DNA from: Microstegium vimineum
Taxonomy: Eukaryota; Streptophyta; Magnoliopsida; Poales; Poaceae
Direction of reading: 5' to 3'
NCBI GenBank assembly: GCA_022036555.1
Contig: CM039126.1
Coordinates: forward strand, 3,374,676 to 3,438,675
Length of the DNA: 64,000 bases
The first letter of the stretch is position 1. The number at the start of each line of letters is the position of its first letter. Both the position numbers and the translations under genes were made by a program. Positions 9,265 through 20,905 of this stretch are shown piece by piece. The notes under the pieces are model-generated. The model was not told the origin of the DNA. It searched no databases and saw only the letters and a program-made list of their open reading frames with translations.

Positions 9265-11646
9265 TTATATTTGGAATGGTATTGGCTCTCGTCCTGGCCA
9301 TGTTTCGATTCTTTCGAAGTATTTCACAGGGACGACGCCATCAAAACCTTCTGTTAAGATCACTCTGTTGTCTGAAATATAAAGCTTCATCCCATCTGCA
9401 CAACAAATTTAGGTCATATATCAGGCTCTAGTAGTCAGAAAAAGAAATAAACAAAAAAAGGGGGCTATCTAAGCAGTAGATAGTACCTTTAAGTGCTTTA
9501 CTCACATCCAGATGTATCAAGATGTTCACATTCTGCCGTATACCTGAAAATGGAAAATCAATTCAAAGTCATTGCGGCGGGAACAGTAGAAACATTAAAA
9601 AACATGCTACAAAGTGCAACAGCCAAAGTCGTCAAGGTAAGCAGCTAACTTATGGAGCAGTAATGATGACTGGAAGCATACTAGATTATAGCAGAAATTT
9701 AATGATAAACTTTTTGTTAATAAAACAAATCCTGATGACCTTCAATGTTTTACGATATACTTAAATCATCTGCTAAGATAACATAAGATTCTTCTATGGA
9801 CGTATTCAATACTGATGTGTCTCTAAAAATGAAAGCATACACTAATTACTCCTCGTTAATGGTATGCCACTTGAGAAATGTACATGTAACCTTGCCATAC
9901 GCTGTAGCCCAGATTGCAAAATCGAGGTCAAGATTCTTTCTGTAAGTTCCATGTACACAAACTGCAGATGGAATAAATTTAGAAAAATATATGATTCCAT
10001 TCTGGAGCAAATGCAAAAGTGATTGTAATTTTTACATACCTGACACTCATCAGGGGACAAAATGGGCTTCAGCAGGCTCTCTGAAGTAACAGTCTGCAAG
10101 AGTTTTGCAGGATTTGTAAGAAAACTAGAATGGCCAATTGAACGGCAATTTATGTTATCTAACCACAAAGCCCAAAATCACAGAATGCTCTAAAGTCTCT
10201 TTTTGCTAAGCTAATTGTGGGGGCAGTCAGTCAACAAAATTCACTTAATGTCTTCATGACAAATATGGAAGCAGCACAGCAGGCTAAAACAGAGAATACT
10301 GCAATAAACACCTAAAGGAGATACACTGACTGAGGGTGAAAAAAGCACGATCTCGTTATCCGTTCAAAACAAAGCCTGCTGATTTAAAGTGCTAACGAAG
10401 CTTATAGATTAGAAAAAAAAAACTGCTATCATAATGTACAAAAGATAAAATGTAGCATTGATGGGACAAAAAGTTTTCAAGCATAAGAATCTAAGTGTTA
10501 TGGTGCATATACAAGGAAACTATCAGAATATAAGTATTATACGTAAAAACAAAATGTGAATCGAACCTTCCTTAATTCCTTTTATTAATCCAGGAATTCA
10601 ATGCAGCAAGCATTCCAATAATAACATTCTCAGTTCCAAAGCAGTAAGCGATGGGAGGACTAACCATTATATCAGTGGATGTTTTATTACCACTGTGAAT
10701 CTAGCGCAAAGTTAAAAGAAAAGTGAACATTGATGGGAAAAACATGCTGCTTTATGGAAACAGTTTCAGTATTAGTGCAGGAAAATCTCAGGCATAGAAC
10801 ATACAGTTACTGTGTGCCCCTGGTTCGCTCGGATTAACAGCTCGCCATCTTCCTCCAACAGACTAAACCTCTGCTTGTTATCCCGCCTGACTGCCTGAAT
10901 GCCAAAATGTCACAAATTTTCTCATCAAACTGAAAACTACTCTCAGTTCATGGCAAATTTCATAATCTAAAGAAATCAAGAGCACATCAGCATTCCACAT
11001 GGCAGGTTTCCTGATGCAAGCTAGGAGTAATAAGAAGAAACAACGTTTAGCACAATGCACAAACCAAGTAGCCTAACAAGTTCGACAGCAGTTCATATAT
11101 CAATCAATCAACCAATCAATAAAACCATGAAGCAGTATCGCCAATACCTCCCTGATCTCGTCCACAGTGTGAGACTTGAGAGGGACCTTGGCGAAGGTCT
11201 GAAGGTTGAGGTTGAGCAGGTCGCGGACGCGCACGTATCCATCGGTCCTCATATCAAGGCGCAGCTCCGCCGCCATGTGCCGTAACACCCTCGTCCTGCA
11301 ATCGAGAGCAGAGGCCGTCAGCGGGCCGCACGGCGTATACAGCACGCGACAGCGACGGAGAGGGAGATGGTATCAAGCGCTACATGAGGCGGCCGAGGGC
11401 GTCGATGCGGTCGCTCCCGTCTCCTCCGCCACGGCCGCCGCCGCCACCACCGCGCCGCCTCCCGCCACCGCCGCGCGGCTGCGGGGAAGCGAAGGCAGCG
11501 GCCCTGGAGTGGTAGCCGCCAGAGGAGGATGAGGACGACGAAAGGTTCATGGCGAACCGGGGGCGCGGTGTTGGGGCAGGGAGGTGGGGGGAGAGGAGTA
11601 GGAGGGCGCGGAGAGAGGGCGAGGCGGCAGCAGCGACGGCTCTCAT
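9265..11646 (-). pseudogene. TPT1: tRNA 2'-phosphotransferase (Tpt1/KptA) gene with frame lesions
   Basis: Removes the splice-junction 2'-phosphate from spliced tRNA, using NAD+. Exons (minus): 11384-11646 (ATG at 11644-11646, chosen because it opens a Ser/Ala/Gly-rich leader; an upstream ATG at 11826 is also open), 11148-11295 (TRVLRHMAAELRLDM, GYVRVRDLLNLNLQTF), 10805-10894 (RRDNKQRFSLLEEDG, ANQGHTVT), 10040-10093 (TVTSESLLKPILSPDE), about 9845-9961, 9487-9543 (NVNILIHLDVSKALK), 9265-9395 (GMKLYISDNRVILTEGF, ending WPGREPIPFQI). In the fifth exon the VCVHGTYRKNLD motif sits one frame off from SILQSGLQRMARLHVHF: a base seems missing at the exon start and an extra C follows the Asp codon. A further shift gives TAG at 9842-9844. 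As written, the conserved His-Gly-Thr NAD-binding loop is lost. Confidence 0.85.
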
Positions 11647-12031
11647 GGGGGCATGCGGCGGAGCCGGTTGATGCGTGTGCATCGGTCGACGACGACGGCG
11701 CGCTTGGCCGGGCCGCGGCCCATGGAGATGTGGCTTGGGCTTAAGACTGCAGTTGGGCCGGGCGACAGACCCAGAGCCAGACCATGAAGGCCCAGGAGTC
11801 TTTCTGATACGGCTACGAAGTGACATGACAAAAAAAGTAGTAGGTCATTTCGCTAAAAAAAAAAGCTAACATGTGGCGGAGATCAAAGCATAGAGAGAGT
11901 TGTCACTTCCTGCTAGCATCCGCTCTAACCGTGCGACACGCGGTAACCAAAGGCAAGCTAGTGTATAAGCACCACACTTACACCTTCTTTTACTACTCTA
12001 ATCGTGCGCAAAAGCCAACTAGAGCACCCTA

Positions 12032-14732
12032 TGACAGGCGTTGATCGTACCCAAGTGTGGAATCACAGGATAATAATCTATACTATAACAACTCTATAAA
12101 CTAAGATAAGCCACAACAATATTATAACAAGTATAATATTGCACAAAGTAAAGACTGGGTAAAGTAAAGTAAGGATATATTGATAAATAAGTAAAGTTTT
12201 ACTAAAAAGGAAAAGATACATGAGCTATACTAGACTCTCCAGCAGACGACTCCGGAGACCCCGAGGCAAGCTCGACTCGACTCTAACTCTCACACTAGAC
12301 TACACTACTAAGAAGTGAAACTACACTAATCGTCACTTGTGCCTTGATTTCTTCATGATGTGAGGGGGTGTGACCCTCTATTTCTAGTGGAGATGGAGTG
12401 GGGGCTACTCCAGCGCCACGTCAGTGATTCGCGTGCCTCTCCTTGCCATCCCTTGGATCAAACCGTCATCGTAACCACCATTGATCAAGGGTGGAGATCA
12501 TCTGGTGCATGGAGGCATGTGGGGAGATGGTGGAAGCCTCGCGGAGGCCTGGAACCACATATTGAAGGAGTCCCCACATGTCAGGGAGTCTCATGGTGGC
12601 TCTGGGCATCTTGGCCAGGTCGGCCGACCTGGTCTTGACTCCTCCAAGCCCCCTCCTTCGTATGGAGTATAGTCCACATGTAAGTGATATATTCTGGAAG
12701 TGTCACGGTGAAATGGCTTCTTATGGGCCCATGAATCCACGCCGTTGGCACTCTCCGTCCCTCTCCGAGCCTCGCCAATGTCCTAGACGAGTTCGCCATG
12801 CTCCTCTCTCTCCAGGTGTGCTCAGAATCAAAAACGGTGCACCAGATCGCCCGGACGGCTTACACCGACGAGCTTCGGTCGTCGGACATGGAGCGCCGCC
12901 GCGCGCCGCTCTGTTCTGGCCGGAGCGCCGCCTCCTCCCCCTGGATCTAATCTGATCCGTCCACCTCTAATCCAACGCATCAGAATGCCCCATACCCCTT
13001 CGCTCTGCCCTTTTTGCTAAAAAGACCCTGCCCTTTTCTGCCTCTCAACCCGCGGTCCAGAAGGCGGGTTTCAGCTTTGCGCTTTCCCCTCGGGAAAACG
13101 TAATCTCCTTTAATTCTGTTTTAATTCGAAATAAAATAAAAACCCTAATTTCAGTTTTGCCACTAATTTTCCAAAGCTTATAATTTGCTCGTTTTAAATC
13201 CAAATCGACCCGTTCAAGTTGCGTTAGATCCGTAATTTTATGCTCTATCCAGTAGTATAGATTTCACCTATGTTAATTTCTTTTGAAAATCAAAGAAAAT
13301 TAATTTACTAATGCTTTAATCTGCCCTTTTCAAAATCCCGTTTAATCTATAACTTCTTCGTTTTAGATCCGATTAGCGTGATTCTCGTGTCTTTGTGATC
13401 GTAGTAAAGTATAGACCTGTTTTATAACCTTTTCAAAGTCTCTTTATTGTTTATGGTGTAATGTTCTGATCATATCTTTATTGCTACGTGTATGATTGTT
13501 CGAATGATTGTGTGGTGATGTTGATCGAGTTCAGCCGGTGAGATCTTCGGTGAGCAAGAGTTCTTTGCAGCAGATCAGGATCACCAAGAGCTTTGGGATC
13601 AAGGCAAGTTTAACATGGGATCATCCTTGTTACCTATTCACCATAATTCAATCTAGTCATATTGCATGTGTCTGAATTTGATTCCTATTTAGATCTATAC
13701 CATAGCTTTGTTATCCTTTATCTTGTCACCATGGGTTTATATGCATATGGGTAGCTTTGCTATGCTTTACAATAATGGATCTTGAGATGAAGCTTGATTA
13801 ATGATATATGCAACAATGAGATAAAACTGGCTTTTATAGCCACATGGAATAGGGCCCCACTGTAGGGCAAAAGTTGGGACTTAAATGCAACCACGAGTGC
13901 TATAATGGCTCTGGCTTTAGTCAAGTATAAAGACTCGTACTAGCATGTTGGCAGTTCGTGAAAGACACCATTGCCGAGCTGGTTGTAGGGCATGTTCTAG
14001 GGTGGTTACCGCTTCGAAAGGTACCATCGAGTAGAGGCTTTACATACCCTTGTCCTTGAGTCCGTAGGGTCTGGCAACATGTTAGGAAGACTTTTGAAAG
14101 ACTTCATAGTGTTCCCTGCCGCTCACCTTGGAAGTGTTTTGGGAGTCATGATCCTGGGCATATGGGTAACATGGCTTGTGGGTAAAGTGTATAACCTCTG
14201 TAGAGTGTAAATCTATCATGATAACCGTGCTCACGGTTACGAGCGGCCTGGAAAACTCACAGTGTAGATGATCATGTTGTTTAATGTTCAATTATTAATG
14301 TTGTTTATTATACTTATATCATGTGGTTATCAACTAGGTATGCATAATTAAAGCTAAGTGTTGGTAAAACTTGACCAAGATAAAAGCAACCGCAGTACAG
14401 ACAGTGTCAGCCTTTGAGTTTCATAACCCTATGTTACTCTTGCTGAGTACGTAAGTGCTCACTCTTGCTTTCTCAACCCCTTCAGATGGCTATGAAGACT
14501 ACCGTGAGAAGTACTAGGCTAGTGGTAACCAGTCGGCGTCCCCTGTGAAGTGGAGCTTAGTCGCGAGAGTTATCTTTATTTTCCGCTGTTATGTTTAATA
14601 AATATTATTCGTTATGTAATAAGCACTCAGTGATGGTACTATTTAAAGATTTGTCGGCATATGTGTGTGATTGATCTCTGGGCACACATGAGTTATTCAT
14701 ATTCAATTTTATCCTTAAAATTAGGTGTGACA
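12032..14732 (-). mobile_element. Probable long LTR (solo or truncated) of a Ty3/gypsy-type element
   Basis: Read on the minus strand it opens TGTCACACCTAATTTTAAGG at 14732 and could close with GCCTGTCA at 12032, about 2.7 kb, TG..CA ends. The opening matches the usual start of grass gypsy LTRs. No coding potential for gag or pol was found. Flanking 5-bp duplications were not found (GTTAC against CCCTA), so the far end is uncertain or the copy is truncated. Confidence 0.45.
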
Positions 14733-16740
14733 GTTACTGTCTCTGTGGGACATACTAAATTGGTGGAATTTCCATACGAGTTCTCGGCACAAGGAATATA
14801 ATTATGGATTGATCAAAAAAATTAAATCAACCTCACCTTAACAGCTATTAGAAATACAGGCCACCAGCCACTTGTAACCAGAACTGGGTTTGCATGCACA
14901 AACATATTACTTGAATATCCACATGAAGAATGAAATTAATATGTCTGGTGTTTTCCTTAGATGTTACTGGTGATGCTTAGCACACTAAAGGGATACTTAC
15001 TTTCGTTTTTCAATTCTCCAGTCAGAGCATTTTTTGTTCAATTTTAAAATGGCGCGGTTTGTTAATTGCTCTGTCTTGCCATTTGTTTCGGAACCAGTCT
15101 TGTGGTCTGCCCTGAATATGGATTTTATGCTTTTAAAAATATGTAAATTGTACATGAATATGGCCAGGTGATTCATAGTTTTTGCATTATATTGTAGGTG
15201 GCAAGAAAGTGCCAGCTTCAATTGCATCATTGTGCATCAATTGTTGGTGGACTGAAGTTCCTATTCCTAGGAAACTCAGGTTTGACGCTTTTTGTTAACG
15301 CTTACTTATTTAAATCAGCCCTTTCATTCAACAACTAATCACATTCAGTGCTACTGATTTGTGATGCTTATTGGTCCTAAATCATCGCCTGAACTAGCTT
15401 TTTTGAGGCACTTGATTGGTAAAAAAAAAATTGAGACAAAAAACAACTTTCTAGGTGATTCATAAATCTGGGAACTAAATCAATGATGTTTTGTCATTGG
15501 CAACTAAGATATTTGTCAAACAATAGGTATTGCCCAGACTAAAATAATACAGAATAGGAACTAAGTTGATTTTGTTTTATCTATAAACAAGAAGTAGCTA
15601 AGATATGATTATTTTCAGTCGTTGGCCAGTTGCTTCACCAGTAGCTAAAGTCCCCTGGATGCCTAACTCGGAGCACCTGTTGCTATAGCCAGTTGCTTCA
15701 CCAGGGTGGATTGGATCACTTGGGAGATACTAACATTGTGCAGTCCTAACATGGTTTTACTTACTACTCATCCTAAAGCAGAGAGCACATCACATTGAAC
15801 ATTTTCGAGGAACAAAATAAACACATATAGAAGCATATTGTTTTACTTTTTTCAGTGCAGACCAAGACCGCGCCGCGAAGCCGCGCAACTTCGCTCGCCC
15901 CGCAATGGCAGTGGACTCGGACCAGCGCGAGCGATCAGAGCTCAGCAGGGTAGGTCCGCGCTGCGTTTCCCTCGGCCCGTCGAAACTGGGAAGCTTCAGG
16001 GGCTAGCGTGCGCATGCTGCCTTCTTCTCGCGACGAGCACGAGCGACCAGGAGCCAGTGCAAGGAAGAGGGACCCGACGGGTCCTCTTCCTCTTGGACGG
16101 CAGCGTTGGGGTCCGTGGGGGTGGTGCCAACATGGCTTCAGCCCCTCAACGACGAGGTCGCGTCGGGCCTTTCCTCTTTCGCACGCGGAGGATCTGCATG
16201 CTCTAGCCCCATGCTTTGTAAATCATTTTGGTGATTTAAGATGCAAAATGCTTTAGATTCCTTTAGCAGCTCCAATGGTCCATGCTTTGATCCATATTTT
16301 TTGTTGCAAAAACATTGCTGAAAATTACGGGGATTTGGCCATGCCTTTCAATTAGCTTTCCCATATTCAGTCCGTGCTGGATATTGATTGTCAAACACTA
16401 TTGACCTCATATTCAGTTCGCAGCTCTTGGTATTCAAGATTCTGCTTGCGGTTTCAGTCTCTCTTTTATTCTCCAAGTTACTGGCAGTAGTACGAAGCTT
16501 GTAATCTGCAGTTCATAAAGATGGAACCTGAAAGTGCTGAATGTACTGACCAAGTGTAGTTAGTCAGTTGCCTGTATGTGAGACACCTGATTAAGTCACA
16601 CACTTATCCATTGACGTTATCCCTCTATAACCAACAGTAATATTTCTTTTTATGCGCCTGTAATTTCATATGTTAGGATGTGGTGCTTGAGAATGTTTCC
16701 TATGTTTAGGGTGTGTTGAGCAGACTATGTTGTTCATAGG
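14733..16740. other. Repeat-derived spacer before Helitron end
   Basis: No complete gene. 15860-16205 is a GC-rich island with chance ORFs that could be a captured gene piece (CGCCGCGAAGCCGCGCAAC); I do not recognise a product. It may all belong to the Helitron whose 3' end lies at 17384, but no 5' TC end could be placed. Confidence 0.3.
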
Positions 16741-16970
16741 GACAGACTATCCCTAACGTTGGCGTATACTTGCCGGAACTAGTGTTCTCGCACGGCCAAT
16801 TATATGTGGCGCTATCAAGAGCTACAGCAAGATCGAACATTAAAATATTAGCCGTGCCGGCTACTGAGAATGACATGAACAAGGGAAAAGGAAAATGGAA
16901 GGGGAAGAAGAGACCAATAAAGGATATATTTACAAAGAATATTGTATATAAGGAGGTTCTAACTCTATGA
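16741..16970 (+). pseudogene. Helitron Pif1-like helicase, C-terminal fragment
   Basis: Frame reads GQTIPNVGVYLPELVFSHGQ, LYVALSRATARSNIKIL, then KNIVYKEVLTL and stop. This is the C-terminal helicase motif V/VI region of the Rep-helicase protein of plant Helitrons. Upstream coding sequence is missing, so it is a relic. It sits about 410 bp before a Helitron-type 3' terminus in the same orientation. Confidence 0.85.
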
Positions 16971-17339
16971 AATAGGTAATGTATTACACGTCAATACATA
17001 TGTTTTTGAGATATGTCAATAATACTTTAACTTTAAAAATTAACAAACAACTTATATGCAGGATACTTCTAACTACAACTTTAAATATCTACATGCTTCA
17101 GCTGCAAGAATTGAGACGTCTGGACTCAAAAATCTGTTGGATTATCTTTGATTGGTGACTAGCTACATCTTGTGTTTGTGCAAAGCACGTTCTCTTTGTC
17201 GAAACATTGAGATATTAGATTCTTATTCTTAATTGTAAAATATGATTAAGGTGAATGTTCGAGTATCACAACTTATAAATAATCATGATTACAATATCAA
17301 TTTTAGATATAATATAACATGCAAGCATATATATATTAT

Positions 17340-17384
17340 CGTGATATCATGTGTACCCGTTACAATGCACGGACATTTAGCTAG
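17340..17384 (+). mobile_element. Helitron 3' terminus
   Basis: ACCCGTTACAATGCACGG followed by ACATTTAG and CTAG, then T. CCCGT and ACGG can pair as the short terminal hairpin, and CTAG is the CTRR end. This is the known grass Helitron end pattern. The T next to CTAG fits insertion between A and T; it lies exactly at the start of a TA microsatellite. Confidence 0.8.
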
Positions 17385-17393
17385 TATATATAT

Positions 17394-17455
<62 letters not shown>
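17385..17455. repeat. (TA)n microsatellite
   Basis: About 70 bp of nearly pure TA, broken once near 17402-17405. Directly follows the Helitron end. Confidence 0.95.
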
Positions 17456-17456
<1 letters not shown>

Positions 17457-17607
17457 TGCATGTCAGCCTTGAACAGGTTACGGTAAATCTCAATTTCGAG
17501 ATGAATCCTATCTGATCACGGTAGTTGGTAGTAGTATGGTTTGGGATTCCATATACAACTCGCTCGCTCCCACTGTCCAGCTCGGACTCGGCCTACACGT
17601 GTGCCAC

Positions 17608-18240
17608 TTATTGGCCGTGAATTTCTAGCTTGGACAGCTCATCGGCACAATACACGACCAGCCAGACAGCGGCCAGCCCCACCACAGTGTTGAACAGCAC
17701 CCAGGAGCACGTATACGTACGCGCGCCCACTTCGTCCCAGCCGCCGTGACTGCCACCAAGTAGGCCGCGTTGTGTACAGCTGCATCCCCACGAGCGCCAT
17801 GGACATGGTGCAGTAGAGACAAGGCCATGGCCAACATGAGGCCCGGCGGCACGTACGCTGCAGCCAGCCGGGGTTCTTGGTCTCCTCGACCATGCATGCA
17901 TGCATGGTGGGCACCATGTGGAAGTGGAACCTCTGTGTAGGACCAGTACGTACACGACACGACGGCCACGCGGCGCGGCAGACTCCAGCGCCGCCGATCG
18001 AAGGGGAAGGACGCGACGCTCGAAGTGCCAAAGTCGGCAGAGGGCTCGCGCGGTGATGAGTAGCATGCATGGTGTACGAGGCGGAGACGCGGCTGTGGGA
18101 CCGGTCCGGTGTGTACTGGTGCGCGGGCCGGTGTGTCGGCTGCATGCAGAGGCAGGCCAACGAGCTCAAGCCTCAACAAGGTGCAGCTGGCGTGCGCGCA
18201 GGCCGACCTGCTCAACGCGCAGGCGCAGCACGCCAACCTA
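17608..18240 (-). pseudogene. Degenerate GC-rich coding relic, possibly a membrane protein
   Basis: High GC and long overlapping minus-strand frames suggest former coding sequence. Hydrophobic runs appear in different frames: LMLAMALSLL, AAYLVAVTAAGTKWAR, FNTVVGLAAVWLVVYC, ending DELSKLEIHGQ. Frame must shift several times to join them. I do not recognise the family. Confidence 0.3.
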
Positions 18241-18344
18241 CTAGCTAGCCCGTCCTCTTCTGCGTTGAGATGACGCGCGTGTCTCAACGTGACACGTCCG
18301 TACGTGCGCGCGTGTCTCACGTGCTGTGCCGCGACTCGGACTCG

Positions 18345-19380
18345 CACTTGTAGAAAAATCATTTTTTGCTGTCACCTCGTTTTTTTTTCCATAGCCGGTT
18401 CACAATTTTATGACACCAGTACAAAAAATAGGGTGGACCCAGCAAAAAAACCGTTTGTGTAAAACCATTTACACAGGCGGCTGACATTATAAACCGCCTG
18501 TGTAAATAGGGTATTTACACAGACGGTTCATAATGTCAGCCGCCTGTGTAAGGGTATTTACACAGGCGGTTCATAATGTCATTTACACAGGCGGCTGACA
18601 ACCGCCTGTGTAAATACCCTTACACAGGCGGCTGACATTATGAACCGCCTGAGTTAATTTTTTTATTTTTGTAAACGACTTCTGATGGAAAAACTTTATA
18701 CATGAAAGTTGTAGATCTCGAAAAGTTATGAAACTTTGTAGTTCACAACTTTTTCATTTGAAATCATCTTGTCATCGAAAATTACGTTTGAATGTGTCAA
18801 ATTTGAAATTTAAATTTTTGTAAACGACCTCGGATGAAAAAACTTGCTACATGAAAGTTGTAGGTCTCGAAAAGTTATGAAACTTTGTAGTTCACAACTT
18901 TTTCATTTGAATTCATTTAGTGGCTCAAACAATCAATTTACACTCGATTTAGTATAGAATATGAAGAAGTACTAACGTATCTAGACACAAGTGAGTTATG
19001 GGTGGAGTGGTAGAGGAGGTATCGCGCGAGGGTGAGGTCTCAGGTTCGAATCTCCGGCGGAGCGTGTTCGCGAATAAATGCGCGACTTGCGACTTCGACG
19101 GAGACGGGCAGACAGATTAATACTGCGCTTGTCCCAGGATTTAATTCTTTTTTTCCGATTTTATTCTGCGGATCTCAGGATTTAATTCTTTTTTCCGATT
19201 TTATTCTGCGGATTAATACAGGCGGCTGACAAATTTTCACAGGCGGCTGACAAAGTGAGCCGCCTGTGAAACCTTGTTTTCACAGTCACAGACGGCTCAC
19301 AGCCCGCCGCCGCCTGTACTGTGGGCCGATTAGTACTGACCCTAGTACAGGCGGGGTATTATTCACGGTAAGCAATAGTG
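18345..19380. mobile_element. CACTA-like non-autonomous element
   Basis: Left end CACTTGTAGAAAAATC resembles the CACTA-type terminus. 18465-18655 and 19217-19355 hold many short repeats of ACAGGCGGCTGACA and its inverse CCGCCTGTGTAAA, the subterminal repeats of this superfamily. Between them are two direct copies (about 18690-18770 and 18835-18910) of ATGAAAGTTGTAG..GAAACTTTGTAGTTCAC and a tRNA-like stretch at 18995-19070. The right end is not clear (about 19380), and no 3-bp duplication was confirmed. Confidence 0.6.
18995..19070 (+). other. tRNA-like module inside the CACTA-like element
   Basis: GGGTGGAGTGGTAGAGGAG resembles an A box and GGTTCGAATC is a perfect B box. A related copy is at about 20415-20480. 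No 7-bp acceptor stem is visible, so it is not annotated as a tRNA gene. Confidence 0.5.
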
Positions 19381-19739
19381 ACCATTTGTTACCATATTTT
19401 AATAATGTATTGCTACATACATTACTACTACAATACTCAAACGAAAGTTGTACTAGCAATATGTGCGATGGGTGTTCCTACTGACATCATAACTGTTCAT
19501 TTTGGTGAACTTATGGTGTGTTCTACTTTTTTTTATTATTAGTATTTGTTAGCCGCAAAATTCTAACTCTAGGAATGAATAGAAGTCTGACTCTCATTGA
19601 GAGGATGACAAAGTTGAGAGTTGGGGCAAATTTTCTATTTATTTTCTCACACAACACAATGCCATACCAACCTGAGAGGTTCGGGATACAAATATATAGG
19701 GTTGCTAACCAGCCAAGCACAAACTAGATGTTGTCCTAT

Positions 19740-20299
19740 ATGCTAGTCAAGATGCTTGTCCTAAGATGTTGTCCTAAAGATGCTAATAGCCAGCCAGTCA
19801 AGGGTGATGTCCTTGATGCTGTCCTAAAGATGCTAACAACCAGTCAAGGGTGATATCCTTGAGAGGCAGCTATTATCCCTGAACAAGCAACAATAGTACC
19901 CTGTGTTGCATCCCCACAACCACCAGACAGAGAAACTTATCCATCATTCTCCCGCTAAGTCCTGTGTGGCTCCTTGTGAGGAATCTGAGCCATCTCGATC
20001 CTGGTGCGGAACTCCTGAAACTTGATCCGCCCAAGTGACTTGGTCAAGAAGTCAGCGAGCTGGTCTTGGGTGTTGATGTAGTTGGCCTAGACACTCCCTT
20101 CATCCAGGCAACTTCTGATAAAGTGATATCTCACCCGGATGTGCTTGCTGCGCTCATGGAAGATAGGGTTCTTCGCCAAGGCTAAGGTGGACTTGCTGTC
20201 CACCCTGAGCTTCACTGCCTCCACATCCCTTCCAATGAGATCGTCTCTGAACAGACAAAATATATTCTCCTGTCCTAAGATGAAAAGTGTAGATCTCAA
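19740..20299 (-). mobile_element. Ty1/copia retrotransposon, 3' end of pol plus start of 3' LTR/UTR
   Basis: Minus-strand frame shows RNase H end words DVEAVKLRVDSKSTLALAKN and HERSKHIRVRYHFIRSC, then a TAG at 20087-20089, then in the same frame NYINTQDQLADFLTKSLGRI and a terminal stop at 19955-19957. This is the classic copia C terminus. Beyond the stop, 19740-19870 has two tandem copies of GATGTTGTCCTAAAGATGC and AGTCAAGGGTGAT words. The rest of the element is absent. Confidence 0.85.
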
Positions 20300-20665
20300 A
20301 AAGTTACGAAACTCTGTAGTTTACGGTTGAATTCATTTAGGACCTCAAACAGTTTATTTATATTCGATTTAGTATAATATGTGGGGAATCAAAAAATAAT
20401 ATAGACACAAGTGATAGTGTGGTGCAGTGGTTAGAGGAGAGGATGCCCGAGGGAGAGGATGTGAGTTTGAATCCCACCGATCGCGAAGCCGCTGATTTTG
20501 CGCGAAAAATGCTTCCACTGGCAAAGGCGGCTTTGCCGATAAAGGCAATGTCGAGCGCTCTTTGCCAAGCGCTGCACTCGGCAAAGCCTTTGCCGAGCGC
20601 CATTTTTTCTTTGTCAAGCGTGGCCGGCGCTCGGCAAAGGGCCTGAGTTTGGTAGTGACTAACAA
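20280..20665. mobile_element. Second CACTA-like fragment
   Basis: Shares GTAGATCTCAAAAAGTTACG and the following tRNA-like stretch (20415-20480, GTGGTTAGAGGAG..GTTTGAATCCC) with the element at 18.4-19.4 kb, then carries CTCGGCAAAG / CTTTGCCGAG repeats in both orientations (20520-20640), a well-known grass CACTA subterminal repeat. It ends near GGTAGTGACTAA. It abuts the copia fragment, which suggests one element inserted into the other. Confidence 0.6.
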
Positions 20666-20693
20666 GATAGCGCTTGTGCTACTACTGTTATTA

Positions 20694-20905
20694 TACTCCC
20701 TCTGTCTCAAAAAGAATTCAACTATAGTATTTGTGGTAGTCAAACTAGCTTAAATTTGATCAAGTTTGAAGTAAAGAGTGTAAACATTTATGTTTCTAAT
20801 TAGATTTAAAGTGAAGAGTATTAAGTAGGTCATAAATTTTATTTTACTTTTTTTTCATCTTTGGTCAAACTTGAAACCATTTGACTCTTTGAAAAAGTGA
20901 TCCAT
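20694..20905. mobile_element. Degenerate Stowaway-type MITE
   Basis: TA then CTCCCTCTGTCTCAAAAAG starts it; inner arms GTCAAACTAGCTTAAATTTG and TTGGTCAAACTTGAAACC are loosely complementary. The right terminus is worn and no second TA-CTCCCTC end was found. Confidence 0.45.

Noticed and set aside
12360..12955. ORFs of 63-125 codons in the long LTR
   Set aside because: No gag or other domain; overlapping frames in a repeat.
15838..16256. Two overlapping plus ORFs in a GC-rich patch
   Set aside because: No recognisable family and the two frames compete; kept only as a possible captured piece.
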